Shown: piece after piece, positions 1-6,386 of the stretch | Layout: each line of letters starts with the position of its first letter | Position numbering within the stretch: position 1 is the first letter of the stretch | Assembly: GCA_030146405.1 (NCBI GenBank) | Contig: JASLBS010000181.1 | Coordinates: forward strand, 1 to 8,851 | Reading direction: 5' to 3' | DNA length: 8,851 bases | From: Arthrobacter sp. | Lineage (GTDB): Bacteria; Actinomycetota; Actinomycetes; Actinomycetales; Micrococcaceae | Position numbers and translations under genes: made by a program | Notes under the pieces: generated by a model | The model's input: only the letters and a program-made list of their open reading frames with translations | The model's database searches: none | Told to the model about the DNA's origin: nothing

Positions 1-1
1 G

Positions 2-307
2 GCACCTTGCACCGTCAGCTTTAGCGGTCCTACCGGCGGGGCGGACAGCTCCAGCACTAACCAACGTCAGTGGAGAGGCACGTATATGCGGACGATGATG
101 AAGAACTATGCGGCCTCGGGGCTGCTTGCCACAGCTTCCTACCGGCCGGGTACAGACACTTCTCTCGCTTCGTCGCACCAAGGGGTGAGGACCGTGCGGC
201 ACGGTCCTCACTGCCCGCACGTCGCCCTTCCTGTTGGTGAGGACGTGTGGCTGACTCCTGGCGGGGTGCTTCGCCTAAACCCAGGGGGTGGTGTGTTCCT
301 CGGGTAG
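2..307 (+). other. Open reading frame entering from the left edge, possible gene end or remnant
   Basis: A frame is open from base 2 to a TAG at 305-307, so any gene here would start outside the window. An internal ATG at 86 sits 7 nt after a GGAGAGG motif (72-78), which could act as a ribosome binding site and give a 73-residue product. The first 55 or so codons read like ordinary protein, with Ser, Thr and Gly-rich sequence. The last 30 read like noise (Gly, Pro and Val-rich) and lie antisense to the tail of the remnant at 275-616. The frame also runs straight through a strong hairpin at 185-211, and a second frame of the same strand stops with TGA at 186-188, right at that hairpin. The real gene may therefore end there after a frame change. 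I recognise no family. It may be a decayed gene end or chance. Confidence 0.2.
185..211. terminator. Perfect 12-bp hairpin, probable terminator
   Basis: GTGAGGACCGTG (185-196) and CACGGTCCTCAC (200-211) are exact reverse complements around a 3-nt loop. The hairpin lies between a plus-strand frame and the stop codon (275-277) of a minus-strand remnant, the usual place for a bidirectional terminator. No T-run follows on either side. This is common for actinobacterial terminators but leaves the call unproven. Confidence 0.5.
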
Positions 308-616
308 GTCCTCGAGCTTGTAGGTCAGGTTGGGGAGGCGTCGGCGCCACCGAACCTCCAGTGCCAGAACACCTCAGCTTGATGGCCTTATGGCAGGCGT
401 CCTCGTTCCGGAACCAGGGCGTTGCGATCTCGCCCCGGTTGTAGGTCCCGAACCCGTACACCCTGCCTACCTCATCGTCGTGGTGGGTGGTGACGAAGAA
501 GACGTAGGGCCACTGCGCTGCGTCGTACCCGGCGGTCCCCCACTGGCCCATTAGTTCCCATTGGGTATTGGCACGATGTCATCGGCCCAGTGCATCTTTA
601 CGGCGGGGAGGAGGTG
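275..616 (-). pseudogene. Decayed gene of unknown function with at least one frame change
   Basis: An ATG at 551 opens about 60 codons that look truly coding: aromatic-rich, with sensible GC-rich third positions, and containing the stretch YVFFVTTHHDDEVGRVYGFG. After about position 370 this frame turns into Pro, Arg and Gly-rich sequence typical of a shadow. The neighbouring frame (one base on) then reads convincingly, with motifs LPNLTYKLEDLPEEHTTPWV, and ends in TAG at 275-277. This fits a single indel between about 310 and 375, though another frame also looks protein-like for a short stretch. Upstream, a 21-codon fragment (554-616) ends in TAA at 551-553 and overlaps the ATG as TAATG. It may be a coupled upstream gene end or part of the same gene after a second shift. 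I recognise no family. The reading of this as a remnant is inference from frame quality. Confidence 0.45.
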
Positions 617-693
617 CTAGACAGGTCGGAGCGGACCTCCGGGATCAAGGGTGTACGCAAGAGGATCCTCCTGCGCGCGTGATCGTTCCTTCC

Positions 694-1701
694 TCAGGGG
701 AGGGTGGTGTGGCTCGGGTGCAGGAGTGTGGGTTCTTGTTGGTTTCGGTAGCGGGTTTCGGCTCGTAGTCCGAGGTACGTGCCGGTGATGATCAGTGCTG
801 CACCGATGAGTCCGATGAGTCCGAGGGTGTCCTGTCCGATGGTGAGTCCGAAGAGGACGGCCCAGATGGGTTCGGTGCCCATGAGGAGGCTGGCTCGGGA
901 AGCCGAGGTTTGCTGAATGGCCCAGGTTTGGACGAGGAACGCGAAGACGCTGCAGGCCAGGCCCAGGTAGAGGACGCCGAGCCACTGGGCCGTAGTGAAG
1001 GTCTTGATGGCGTCGAGGACACCGGTGTGGTCAGCGGCGGTGTAGACGACAGCGCACACGGCGCTTTGCACCAGCGTCATAGTCAGTGGACTGTAGTTTC
1101 GTCCTCGGGTGAGCCCGGAGACGGCGGTGACATGGATGGCACGGATCACCGCGGCGGCGAGCATGAGGCTGTCTCCCGGGGTCGGGGTCGCGAGTCCGTC
1201 TTCGGAGACCAGGAGGCACACCCCGACGACGGCGATGACGCCGGCGGCGAGCACCATGCGAGGTAGCTTCACCCGGAAGGCAATGCTTTCCGCGATTGGG
1301 GTGAAGACGACGACGAGGCTGATGATCAAGCCGGCGTTCGTGGCACTGGTACCGGCGATCCCGTGGGTTTCCAGGATCAGGACAGCTGCCTGGGTGAGAC
1401 CGAGGACGACGCCGACAGCACTCTCACGCAGCCCTACTTTGCGCTTGTTCCAGATCAGCGCGATCACGATCAGCGCAGCGGTGGTGATGAGGAAGCGCAG
1501 GGAAAGGACCACGGTGACGTCGACGGTGTCAGTGAGGGCTTTCGCTGCGAGGTAACTGCTACCCCACACCACGGCGACCAGCAGCAGGAGGACATCGACG
1601 CGCCGTGCAATGAGTAAGGAGAGAAAGGAACCATGCCGGCTATGTTCTACACGGCGGTCGAAGGAGTCCGGTGGGGTCAGGGGTGTAAGAGATGAGGGCA
1701 C
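694..1701 (-). CDS. EamA/DMT-superfamily transporter
   Basis: This 335-residue inner-membrane protein has about ten hydrophobic segments in two tandem EamA repeats, roughly residues 37-166 and 177-313. Typical family features are visible. VVWGSSYLAAK is in the first helix (45-55), GTSATNAGLI is near 117-126, and the second repeat carries LLMGTEPIWAVLFG (272-285). Members of this superfamily mostly export small metabolites or amino acids; the substrate cannot be read here. The only in-frame start upstream of helix 1 is a GTG at 1701, preceded by GAGGA with almost no spacing. This leaves about 35 polar residues before the first helix, longer than usual, so the true start is uncertain. The gene diverges from a LysR-type regulator 72 nt away, a common arrangement in which the regulator controls the exporter. 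The family call is secure; the substrate is unknown. Confidence 0.9.
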   Translation of the reverse strand: MPSSLTPLTPPDSFDRRVEHSRHGSFLSLLIARRVDVLLLLVAVVWGSSYLAAKALTDTVDVTVVLSLRFLITTAALIVIALIWNKRKVGLRESAVGVVLGLTQAAVLILETHGIAGTSATNAGLIISLVVVFTPIAESIAFRVKLPRMVLAAGVIAVVGVCLLVSEDGLATPTPGDSLMLAAAVIRAIHVTAVSGLTRGRNYSPLTMTLVQSAVCAVVYTAADHTGVLDAIKTFTTAQWLGVLYLGLACSVFAFLVQTWAIQQTSASRASLLMGTEPIWAVLFGLTIGQDTLGLIGLIGAALIITGTYLGLRAETRYRNQQEPTLLHPSHTTLP

Positions 1702-1773
1702 TCCTCGAGTGTGGTGTGTCCTGGTTGGTTAGACGAGAGGGCAGTTCGTGAAGTAATGGTTTAGCGTTCACTT
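1702..1773. promoter_or_regulatory. Divergent promoter region between exporter and LysR regulator
   Basis: These 72 nt must carry promoters for both divergent genes. An imperfect dyad GTGAA (1748-1752) and TTCAC (1767-1771) with a 14-nt spacer lies just before the regulator's ATG. No Shine-Dalgarno sequence precedes that ATG, and TAGCGT (1762-1767) matches the TANNNT -10 pattern 6 nt upstream of it. A leaderless transcript is therefore possible. A LysR operator usually centres on a T-N11-A dyad, and I cannot point to one with certainty. Confidence 0.3.
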
Positions 1774-2703
1774 ATGGATGTGCATCAGTTGCGGCTGCTC
1801 AGAGAGCTGGGGGAACGCGGGAGTCTGGCCGCGGTTGCGCGGGCATTCCATGTTTCGCCGTCTGCTGTGTCCCAGCAGCTGACCGCGTTACAACGCCGGG
1901 TCGAGGTGCCCCTGACACAACGCAGAGGCCGGAACCTGGTCCTCACCGGTGCTGGGCAGGCGCTGGCCGAAGCCGCCACGCAGATCAGTGTCGCGATGAG
2001 CTCCGCGGAGCAGGCCGTGAGCCGGTACGTGCAGGACCCGACCGCGACAGTGACGATCTGTGCGTTCAACAGCGCCGGCCTGACCTACTTCGGCCCGCTC
2101 CTGGGAAACCTCGCTGGTGAGGGAAACCCGCACCTGATCTGTTCCGACCGGGACGTGGGGCAAGGTGCTTTCCCTGCCCTCGCAGCTGACTATGACCTCG
2201 TGATCGCGCACCGCCTCGAGCACAGCCCGCCCTGGCCGTCGTCCCTGACAGTGCTACCCCTGGTGAACGAACCCCTGGATGTTGCCATGTCGGATCAACA
2301 CCCTTCAGCCGGTCAACCCACCGTCGGGGTCGCGGAGCTGATCGATGAGGAATGGGTGTCCGTGCAAGACGGATTTCCCCTGGCATCCGCCCTGCACAGC
2401 GTCGCCGTACATGCAGGGAAACCGCTGAACATCACGCATCGGATCAACGAGTTCTTCGTCGCCGCCGCGATCATCGCCGACAGTTCCGCCGTCGCGCTCA
2501 TGCCCCGCTACACCGCAGCACCTCAACCCGGCAGCCGCATAGTCCTCAAACCCCTACGCGATGTACACCTCAGCAGGTGCGTCGACATCCTCTGCCGCCC
2601 AGAAAGCCTGCACCGAACCGCCGTCCAGAAAGTCGTCAGCACCCTCCAGGGCCTTGCTGCGCCTACTCACCCCGGACGGCAAGAGCATGAAGGAACCGCC
2701 TGA
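1774..2703 (+). CDS. LysR-family transcriptional regulator
   Basis: This 309-residue cytoplasmic DNA-binding protein has normal length for the family. Residues 1-60 form the winged helix-turn-helix, with LRELGERGSLAAVARAFHVS followed by the recognition-helix motif PSAVSQQ and the wing region ending LVLTGAGQAL. The linker helix follows. From about residue 92 to 290 there is a periplasmic-binding-protein-like effector domain, including the family-typical DYDLVIAH segment near 140. The ATG at 1774 is placed where LysR proteins normally begin and has no ribosome binding site, so initiation may be leaderless. The gene diverges from the EamA exporter, its likely target; by family precedent it would also regulate itself. 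The inducer is unknown and is plausibly the exported compound. The C-terminus (last 15 residues) is polar and not conserved in type. Confidence 0.9.
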   Translation: MDVHQLRLLRELGERGSLAAVARAFHVSPSAVSQQLTALQRRVEVPLTQRRGRNLVLTGAGQALAEAATQISVAMSSAEQAVSRYVQDPTATVTICAFNSAGLTYFGPLLGNLAGEGNPHLICSDRDVGQGAFPALAADYDLVIAHRLEHSPPWPSSLTVLPLVNEPLDVAMSDQHPSAGQPTVGVAELIDEEWVSVQDGFPLASALHSVAVHAGKPLNITHRINEFFVAAAIIADSSAVALMPRYTAAPQPGSRIVLKPLRDVHLSRCVDILCRPESLHRTAVQKVVSTLQGLAAPTHPGRQEHEGTA

Positions 2704-2827
2704 AACCGAAGGCTGAATCATCCGCGAAGCGGTTGGTGCAGGATCCGTTCGCGAACACTCGGCGAACCTAGGCAGGATTGGTGACGACAGCAGTTGTGCC
2801 GCAATCAGCTCATTGTGGAGGGGGACC

Positions 2828-3143
2828 GTGGCTTCGGTAAATACTCGCGTCACCACGCATTGGATGAACGGCTGGTGCTTACGCTTGTTCTCTCGTCCCG
2901 ATCTCGTCATTGATGACGAAGAAGTCGCAGTGGAATGGGGGCAAGTGGATTGCAGTCGAGATGCCCGAAGGTCCAGTGCAGGTCGGCGCGGGAGTGCGCT
3001 ACACCCGTACATCAGAATTAGGGGAATTCAAGCCTCACATGCTTCAGCCGCAGAGTGATGAAACGTCAGGATCCACTCGAAATCTTGTCCTGCGGAACGG
3101 CTTCTGGAATCACACTCCATTCACGATAGAGAGCTACGGGTAG
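2828..3143 (+). pseudogene. Small gene of unknown function broken by a +1 shift in a G run
   Basis: A GTG at 2828 follows GGAGG (2817-2821) by 6 nt, a good start. The frame reads well for about 37 codons, including NGWCLRLFSRPDLVIDDEEV. At a run of five G (2936-2940) its quality drops, and the frame one base on reads well instead, with KWIAVEMPEGPVQVGAGVRY, to a TAG at 3141-3143. Removing one G joins the two as VEWGKWIAVEMPEG without any awkward residues, giving a protein of about 104 residues. As written, the upstream frame runs on to a stop near 3058. The pattern (beta-rich, RPDLxIDD then a VEMPEGPVxVxVxYxR-like strand) recalls small actinobacterial proteins with an immunoglobulin-like or PEGA-like fold, but I recognise no named family. 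The break may be a true mutation, a phase-variable tract or a sequencing error. Confidence 0.6.
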
Positions 3144-3158
3144 AGCACCACTACCCGT
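3136..3158. terminator. 8-bp hairpin overlapping the stop codon of the small broken gene
   Basis: ACGGGTAG (3136-3143, containing the TAG stop) and CTACCCGT (3151-3158) are exact reverse complements around a 7-nt loop. There is no T-run. The position at the end of a gene that faces a convergent neighbour supports a terminator, but the stem is short. Confidence 0.4.
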
Positions 3159-3188
3159 GACCGTTCAGAACCTGACCAGCGGTGCTTC

Positions 3189-3231
3189 GAGGCTGAGCGT
3201 AGACTCCCCGAACTTCGGTCGCTCAAGCCTC
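3189..3231. terminator. Imperfect stem-loop between convergent genes
   Basis: GAGGCTGAGCG (3189-3199) pairs with CGCTCAAGCCTC (3220-3231) with one bulged A and a 20-nt loop. It sits 24 nt beyond the stop of the GIY-YIG-like gene and could end transcription from that side. The large loop and lack of a T-run make this tentative. Confidence 0.35.
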
Positions 3232-3254
3232 AACTTGTCGCAGTGATCGGTCGG

Positions 3255-3668
3255 TTACTGGGACGGTTGTTGTAACTGGCTGCGGTGGTTCTCAAGCGCT
3301 TCGATGATTGGACCTATGACGTCCGGGAATGCGCCAGGGTCCGCATCTGTACTGGCACCACGGCTGGATCCGGCAAGTTGCTCGACAAGAGCTGTCTTCA
3401 TGTCAGGGCGTTTCGCACCGTCGGGCAGTCTGAATGCGAGGACGTCAAAGTCTCGCTCTTGATAGTGCGGGACCAATGCTCGCACTCGTCCGTGGTCCGG
3501 GTTGTCACTCGTGACGTGTAGGTGTGCCCGAAGCTCGGGGTCGAACCCGGTGGCCCCCACGTAGGCAACTGCCCCGTCAGCGGCATCCACCCATACATAG
3601 AGCCAGGAGCCACTCGGACGAACGGCTCCCTGGCGCACTGCTATTACTCGGTACTCACGAGACTCCAT
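3255..3668 (-). CDS. Small GIY-YIG-like nuclease family protein
   Basis: This 137-residue soluble protein appears to be a lone GIY-YIG domain. The first signature strand is WLYVWVD (22-28, with Tyr24 in the place of the GIY tyrosine) and the second is AYVGATG (35-41, Tyr36-Val-Gly for YIG). An arginine (Arg47, in PELRAHLH) and a glutamate (Glu96, in KTALVEQLAG) fall where the catalytic Arg and Glu of the fold belong. No DNA-binding domain is fused, so the biological role is unclear; standalone members are involved in repair, mobile elements or have no known function. The ATG at 3668 has no clear ribosome binding site; a GTG ten codons in is an alternative. The last 35 residues are polar and probably disordered or helical. 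It is convergent with the broken gene on its left and divergent from the membrane protein gene on its right. The family assignment is by motif spacing only. Confidence 0.65.
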   Translation of the reverse strand: MESREYRVIAVRQGAVRPSGSWLYVWVDAADGAVAYVGATGFDPELRAHLHVTSDNPDHGRVRALVPHYQERDFDVLAFRLPDGAKRPDMKTALVEQLAGSSRGASTDADPGAFPDVIGPIIEALENHRSQLQQPSQ

Positions 3669-3781
3669 CGGCTGAGGCTAAGTCCGCGAAGTTCATTGGA
3701 GCAAGTTGTCCGTCAGCCGATCGTCGATCGAATCCGGTTCCGTTCCATCAGTGCGTATTCGGTGATGGCCTATGGTGAGGT

Positions 3782-4228
3782 ATGTATCTGACGAGGAACC
3801 GTCATCGGCCACCGTTGGAGCAAGGGGCTTGTCTTATCCTGATTGTTCTTCTGACCGCGGGGCTCTGGTTTGGCTGGTTCGGTTGGGATACCGAGTACCA
3901 GCACCACGGGTACCACGCGACCACAACCGGTGAGAAGACGGGCCCCTACGAAGTGTGGCAAGGAGTCGGCGCGTTCCTGTGCAGTCTTCCGGTGATAGGG
4001 CTCGCGTATCGCCTCCTGCACTTCGTCGTTGCCTTAGTGGTACTTCCAGCGTCCTTCACCCTGGCGTGGATCAGCACAGCATCCGCCGTAGCTACGAGTC
4101 CGTTATGGGCGGTTGGGGCGGTTTATCTCGCCGTCGGCACCACTTTCGGTGTGGCGATCATGCTCGGCCTCGCTGCCGCCGTTGAAGCCGTCGGCAGACG
4201 AAAACATAGAACCTCCCCTTCCCGGTAA
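3782..4228 (+). CDS. Small membrane protein of unknown function
   Basis: This is a 148-residue protein with about four hydrophobic segments, near residues 17-34, 61-78, 80-98 and 107-135, ending in a basic tail. Between the first two segments is a short polar loop with GWFGWDTEYQ (31-40) and TGEKTGPYEVWQ (49-60). From memory, this pairing of a WDTEYQ motif and a TGxxxGPYxxWQ motif in a loop between transmembrane helices recurs in small uncharacterised actinobacterial membrane proteins, so it is probably a conserved family without known function. The ATG at 3782 is the first start after an in-frame TGA at 3776; GGTGAGG lies only 1 nt before it, which is too close for ideal initiation, and a TTG at codon 12 is an alternative. 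No neighbour suggests a role; it is convergent with the next gene. Confidence 0.75.
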   Translation: MYLTRNRHRPPLEQGACLILIVLLTAGLWFGWFGWDTEYQHHGYHATTTGEKTGPYEVWQGVGAFLCSLPVIGLAYRLLHFVVALVVLPASFTLAWISTASAVATSPLWAVGAVYLAVGTTFGVAIMLGLAAAVEAVGRRKHRTSPSR

Positions 4229-4326
4229 GCGGAATCAAGCGCGCGCAGTCCTGACGGAAAAACGCTCACGGTACGTCCCACCTCCCGATCCTTCAGCGGG
4301 TCTGTACCGGACTCGGCTCGAGGGTC

Positions 4327-4917
4327 TCAGTGCTCTGCCTGACGTTTCTGCTCGGCGCGCGCGAGAGATGAGTTGCAGGGATGCTTGGGAACGAATGTGC
4401 ATCCGAGGATGAGTCCCGCGGTGATACCCAGGAAGAGTGACTCACCGGTGTACACGATGCGGTAGAACACTCCGATCCAGGCGACGGTGGCGATGACCCC
4501 AGCCATCACGAGACGCTGATCAGCGATCTTTGTCGCGAGCAGAAGGAGCAACACGCCGTGGAAGAGACTGAATGAGTGGCCCCCTGAAATGCTTGGAAGG
4601 GCTGCTATGAAGCTCAGAGCAATCAGGAGCGCCAACTGGCCTTGAACGACGCTGATGCCAGCGCGGCGTTCCAGACGTGAAGTGTAGAACCACAGGGCGA
4701 CCATGAGTGCCGGCGTTGTCAGCGGTAGCACGTACAGTTGCACCCACCGTCCCGGAATGATCCCGAGCGAATAACCGTAAGCTTCCGCCACACTCACGAG
4801 AGTCGCTAACCCAACAGGAATGGGTGCTGCGACGACGGTGTCGTCCCTCACTTTTTGGACAAGAACTGGGTCGGTATCGTGGTCACGTTGGCTGTCCATC
4901 TCCTCGACGCTACCCAT
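4327..4917 (-). CDS. Membrane protein, C-terminal half resembling a degenerate PAP2 phosphatase
   Basis: This 196-residue protein has a polar N-terminus of about 28 residues and five or six hydrophobic segments, near 30-50, 61-78, 92-108, 119-130, 136-153 and 159-176. The second half has a layout like PAP2 lipid phosphatases: SGGHS (111-115) where PSGH is expected, then about 39 residues later an arginine (Arg153, FYRIVYTGE) where the SRxxxxxH motif belongs, followed by a glycine-rich last helix. The usual catalytic His and the Asp four residues after it are replaced by Glu159 and Leu163, so even if related it is unlikely to be an active phosphatase of the standard type. The PAP2 link is inference and may be coincidence. 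The ATG at 4917 lies directly after CAGGGG; a second ATG six codons in follows GAGGAG, also with no spacer. It overlaps nothing and is convergent with the preceding gene. Confidence 0.7.
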   Translation of the reverse strand: MGSVEEMDSQRDHDTDPVLVQKVRDDTVVAAPIPVGLATLVSVAEAYGYSLGIIPGRWVQLYVLPLTTPALMVALWFYTSRLERRAGISVVQGQLALLIALSFIAALPSISGGHSFSLFHGVLLLLLATKIADQRLVMAGVIATVAWIGVFYRIVYTGESLFLGITAGLILGCTFVPKHPCNSSLARAEQKRQAEH

Positions 4918-4923
4918 CCCCTG

Positions 4924-5282
4924 CTACTGACCCCGCGCTGACCTGCGGATCGTCATAGGGGCGTAGCTCGAATCAGACTCCCGGCGATCACGAAGCATCC
5001 ACACATGCTCGCCATTGTGCCTGCCCGACCGACTCCGTCCCGGTAGGCCGTCAGCCACCAGAACGCTGCGTGGATTGTGCTGGACGAGCCCGCGTCGGAC
5101 CCAAGGTGCCAGATTCTCCGGTGTGCAGCACGTCGAAGATAGTGAAGTCCCCACTAGTCTCCAGAGCGTCGGTCGCTTCGGTTCGTGGATCAAGGCCCAC
5201 CACGGGCAATCTCGTCCAGAGGAGAGTCACACCGGTGGCAAGCCCAAGGAAGACGGAGGTCTTCCCGACTCCGGCGGCAGGG
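4924..5282 (-). pseudogene. ParA-family ATPase remnant, truncated and frameshifted
   Basis: Just past the polyprenyl synthase stop, one frame reads as the N-terminal part of a ParA/MinD-type ATPase. It has a Walker A region AAGVGKTSVFLGLATG (about 5240-5275), then VVGLDPRTEATDAL matching the ParA VxDLDPQxxAT segment, then DFTIFDVL. That frame stops with TGA near 5052. From about 5125 to 5090 the homology seems to pass into the next frame, which reads RRGLVQHNPRSVLVADGLPG and RHNGEH and ends in TAG at 4924-4926. The gene lacks its start and the first residues of the P-loop (KGG is read as PAAG), and it lacks everything after about residue 115, including the Walker B region. It is a dead fragment. 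Its first recognisable codons abut the last codons of the polyprenyl synthase, so a deletion or rearrangement ended here. The ParA assignment is firm; the second frame is likely but less sure. Confidence 0.7.
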
Positions 5283-6377
5283 CTAGACGTCCCTGCTGAC
5301 CACTGCGTTCGCGAAGCTCGCCAGCGCCTGCTTGACCACGCTCTCCGGCAGGGGATCGAGGGCGGCGACGGCGGCGTCGGCCCACTGCTGTGCCACCATC
5401 CATGCCTTCTGAGTCTCCGGGTGGGAGCGCACGGCGGCGACGGCCTCGGTAAGGGCCTCGTCCGTGGACAGGTCGCCGTCGACGAGCGCCACGACGTCGG
5501 ACGCCGAGGCATCACCCGCCGCCGCGGCCCGGCGGAGCAGGATCACGGGGAGCGTGGGGACGCCCTCGCGGAGATCGGTCCCGGGTACCTTGCCGGACTT
5601 CACCTTGAGCCCGGTCACATCGATGACGTCGTCCGCCAGCTGGAAGGCGACGCCCACCTTCTCCCCGTAGGAGACCATGACGTCGACGACCTCCCGCGGG
5701 GTGTCGGCGAAGAGCGCACCTAGCTGACCGGATGCGGCAACCAGCGAGCCGGTCTTGTCCGCGATCACCGAGAGATAGTGTTCGAGATCGTCCTGGCCCT
5801 CGCGCGGCCCCACGGTCTCGTGCAGCTGACCCAGGCACAGCCGCTCGAAGGTTCGCGCCTGAATTCCCAAGGCTTCGCCGCCGAGCTCCGAGACCAGGAT
5901 GGATGCCCGGGCGAAGATGAGGTCCCCGGTGAGGATGGCCACCGAGTTGCCCCAGACCTCGTGCGCGGTGGGAGCGCCGCGGCGGTACGGCGCGGAGTCC
6001 ATCACGTCGTCGTGGTAGAGCGTCGCGAGATGCGTGAGTTCCACGACGACTGCGGCCTGCACCACCTTGGTGCGTGCGGGGTTGCCGAGGTGGGACGCAA
6101 GGATGGTGAGCAGGGGCCGGATCCGCTTGCCGCCGGCCTCCACGAGGTGCCGACTGGTGGCATCGGCCAGGGGGTCCGAGTGGGAGATCGCCCCGCGGAG
6201 CTGCTTCTCCACCTCCGCGAGGCAGGATGAGACGGACGGTCCCAGCTCGGCGTCCTCGGCAATGAGGGCGAACCCGGGCGGGAGGGGCAGTGAACCTGCC
6301 TCCACCGCGACGTCCGCTGCGTCCAGCGTGCTGGCTCGGCCCGCGCTGGTCCACCCGGAGTTGAAGGAATGTTTCAC
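5283..6377 (-). CDS. Long-chain polyprenyl diphosphate synthase (menaquinone side chain)
   Basis: This 364-residue cytoplasmic enzyme condenses isopentenyl diphosphate onto an allylic primer to make the all-trans prenyl tail that is attached to the menaquinone ring. All family hallmarks are present: GGKRIRP (82-88), the first aspartate-rich motif DDVMD (123-127) and the second, DDVID (249-253, in FQLADDVIDVTG). The residues four and five places before the first motif are small (Thr119, Ala118; HLATLYHDD), as in long-chain synthases rather than farnesyl-type enzymes, which carry bulky aromatics there. The exact chain length cannot be read. The first 35 or so residues are a variable, low-complexity extension. 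The start is a GTG with no clear ribosome binding site, 9 nt after the reductase stop, so translation is probably coupled. It is the last gene of the menG-reductase-synthase operon, and a ParA remnant follows its stop. Confidence 0.93.
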   Translation of the reverse strand: MKHSFNSGWTSAGRASTLDAADVAVEAGSLPLPPGFALIAEDAELGPSVSSCLAEVEKQLRGAISHSDPLADATSRHLVEAGGKRIRPLLTILASHLGNPARTKVVQAAVVVELTHLATLYHDDVMDSAPYRRGAPTAHEVWGNSVAILTGDLIFARASILVSELGGEALGIQARTFERLCLGQLHETVGPREGQDDLEHYLSVIADKTGSLVAASGQLGALFADTPREVVDVMVSYGEKVGVAFQLADDVIDVTGLKVKSGKVPGTDLREGVPTLPVILLRRAAAAGDASASDVVALVDGDLSTDEALTEAVAAVRSHPETQKAWMVAQQWADAAVAALDPLPESVVKQALASFANAVVSRDV

Positions 6378-6386
6378 GGTCTAAGA

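Noticed and set aside
1633..1695. A 20-codon plus-strand ORF with a strong ribosome binding site (GGAGAGAAAGGA) inside the 5' end of the transporter gene
   Set aside because: It is very short, antisense to the transporter's N-terminal codons and has no recognisable peptide. It could matter only if the transporter start is further downstream.
2747..2756. A 10-bp palindrome, GTTCGCGAAC, downstream of the LysR gene
   Set aside because: It has no loop for a terminator and nothing links it to a known operator. It is likely chance.
2554..3012. A 152-codon minus-strand frame covering the LysR gene end and the following gap
   Set aside because: It has shadow-like composition and overlaps the better supported plus-strand gene at 2828-3143.
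3718..3730. CGATCG repeated around a single T, a possible operator between the divergent GIY-YIG-like and membrane protein genes
   Set aside because: It is too short, and self-complementary hexamers of this type are frequent by chance in GC-rich DNA.
5512..6354. A 280-codon minus-strand frame inside the polyprenyl synthase gene
   Set aside because: It is an Arg, Gly and Pro-rich shadow of the synthase in another frame. The synthase frame carries all catalytic motifs.
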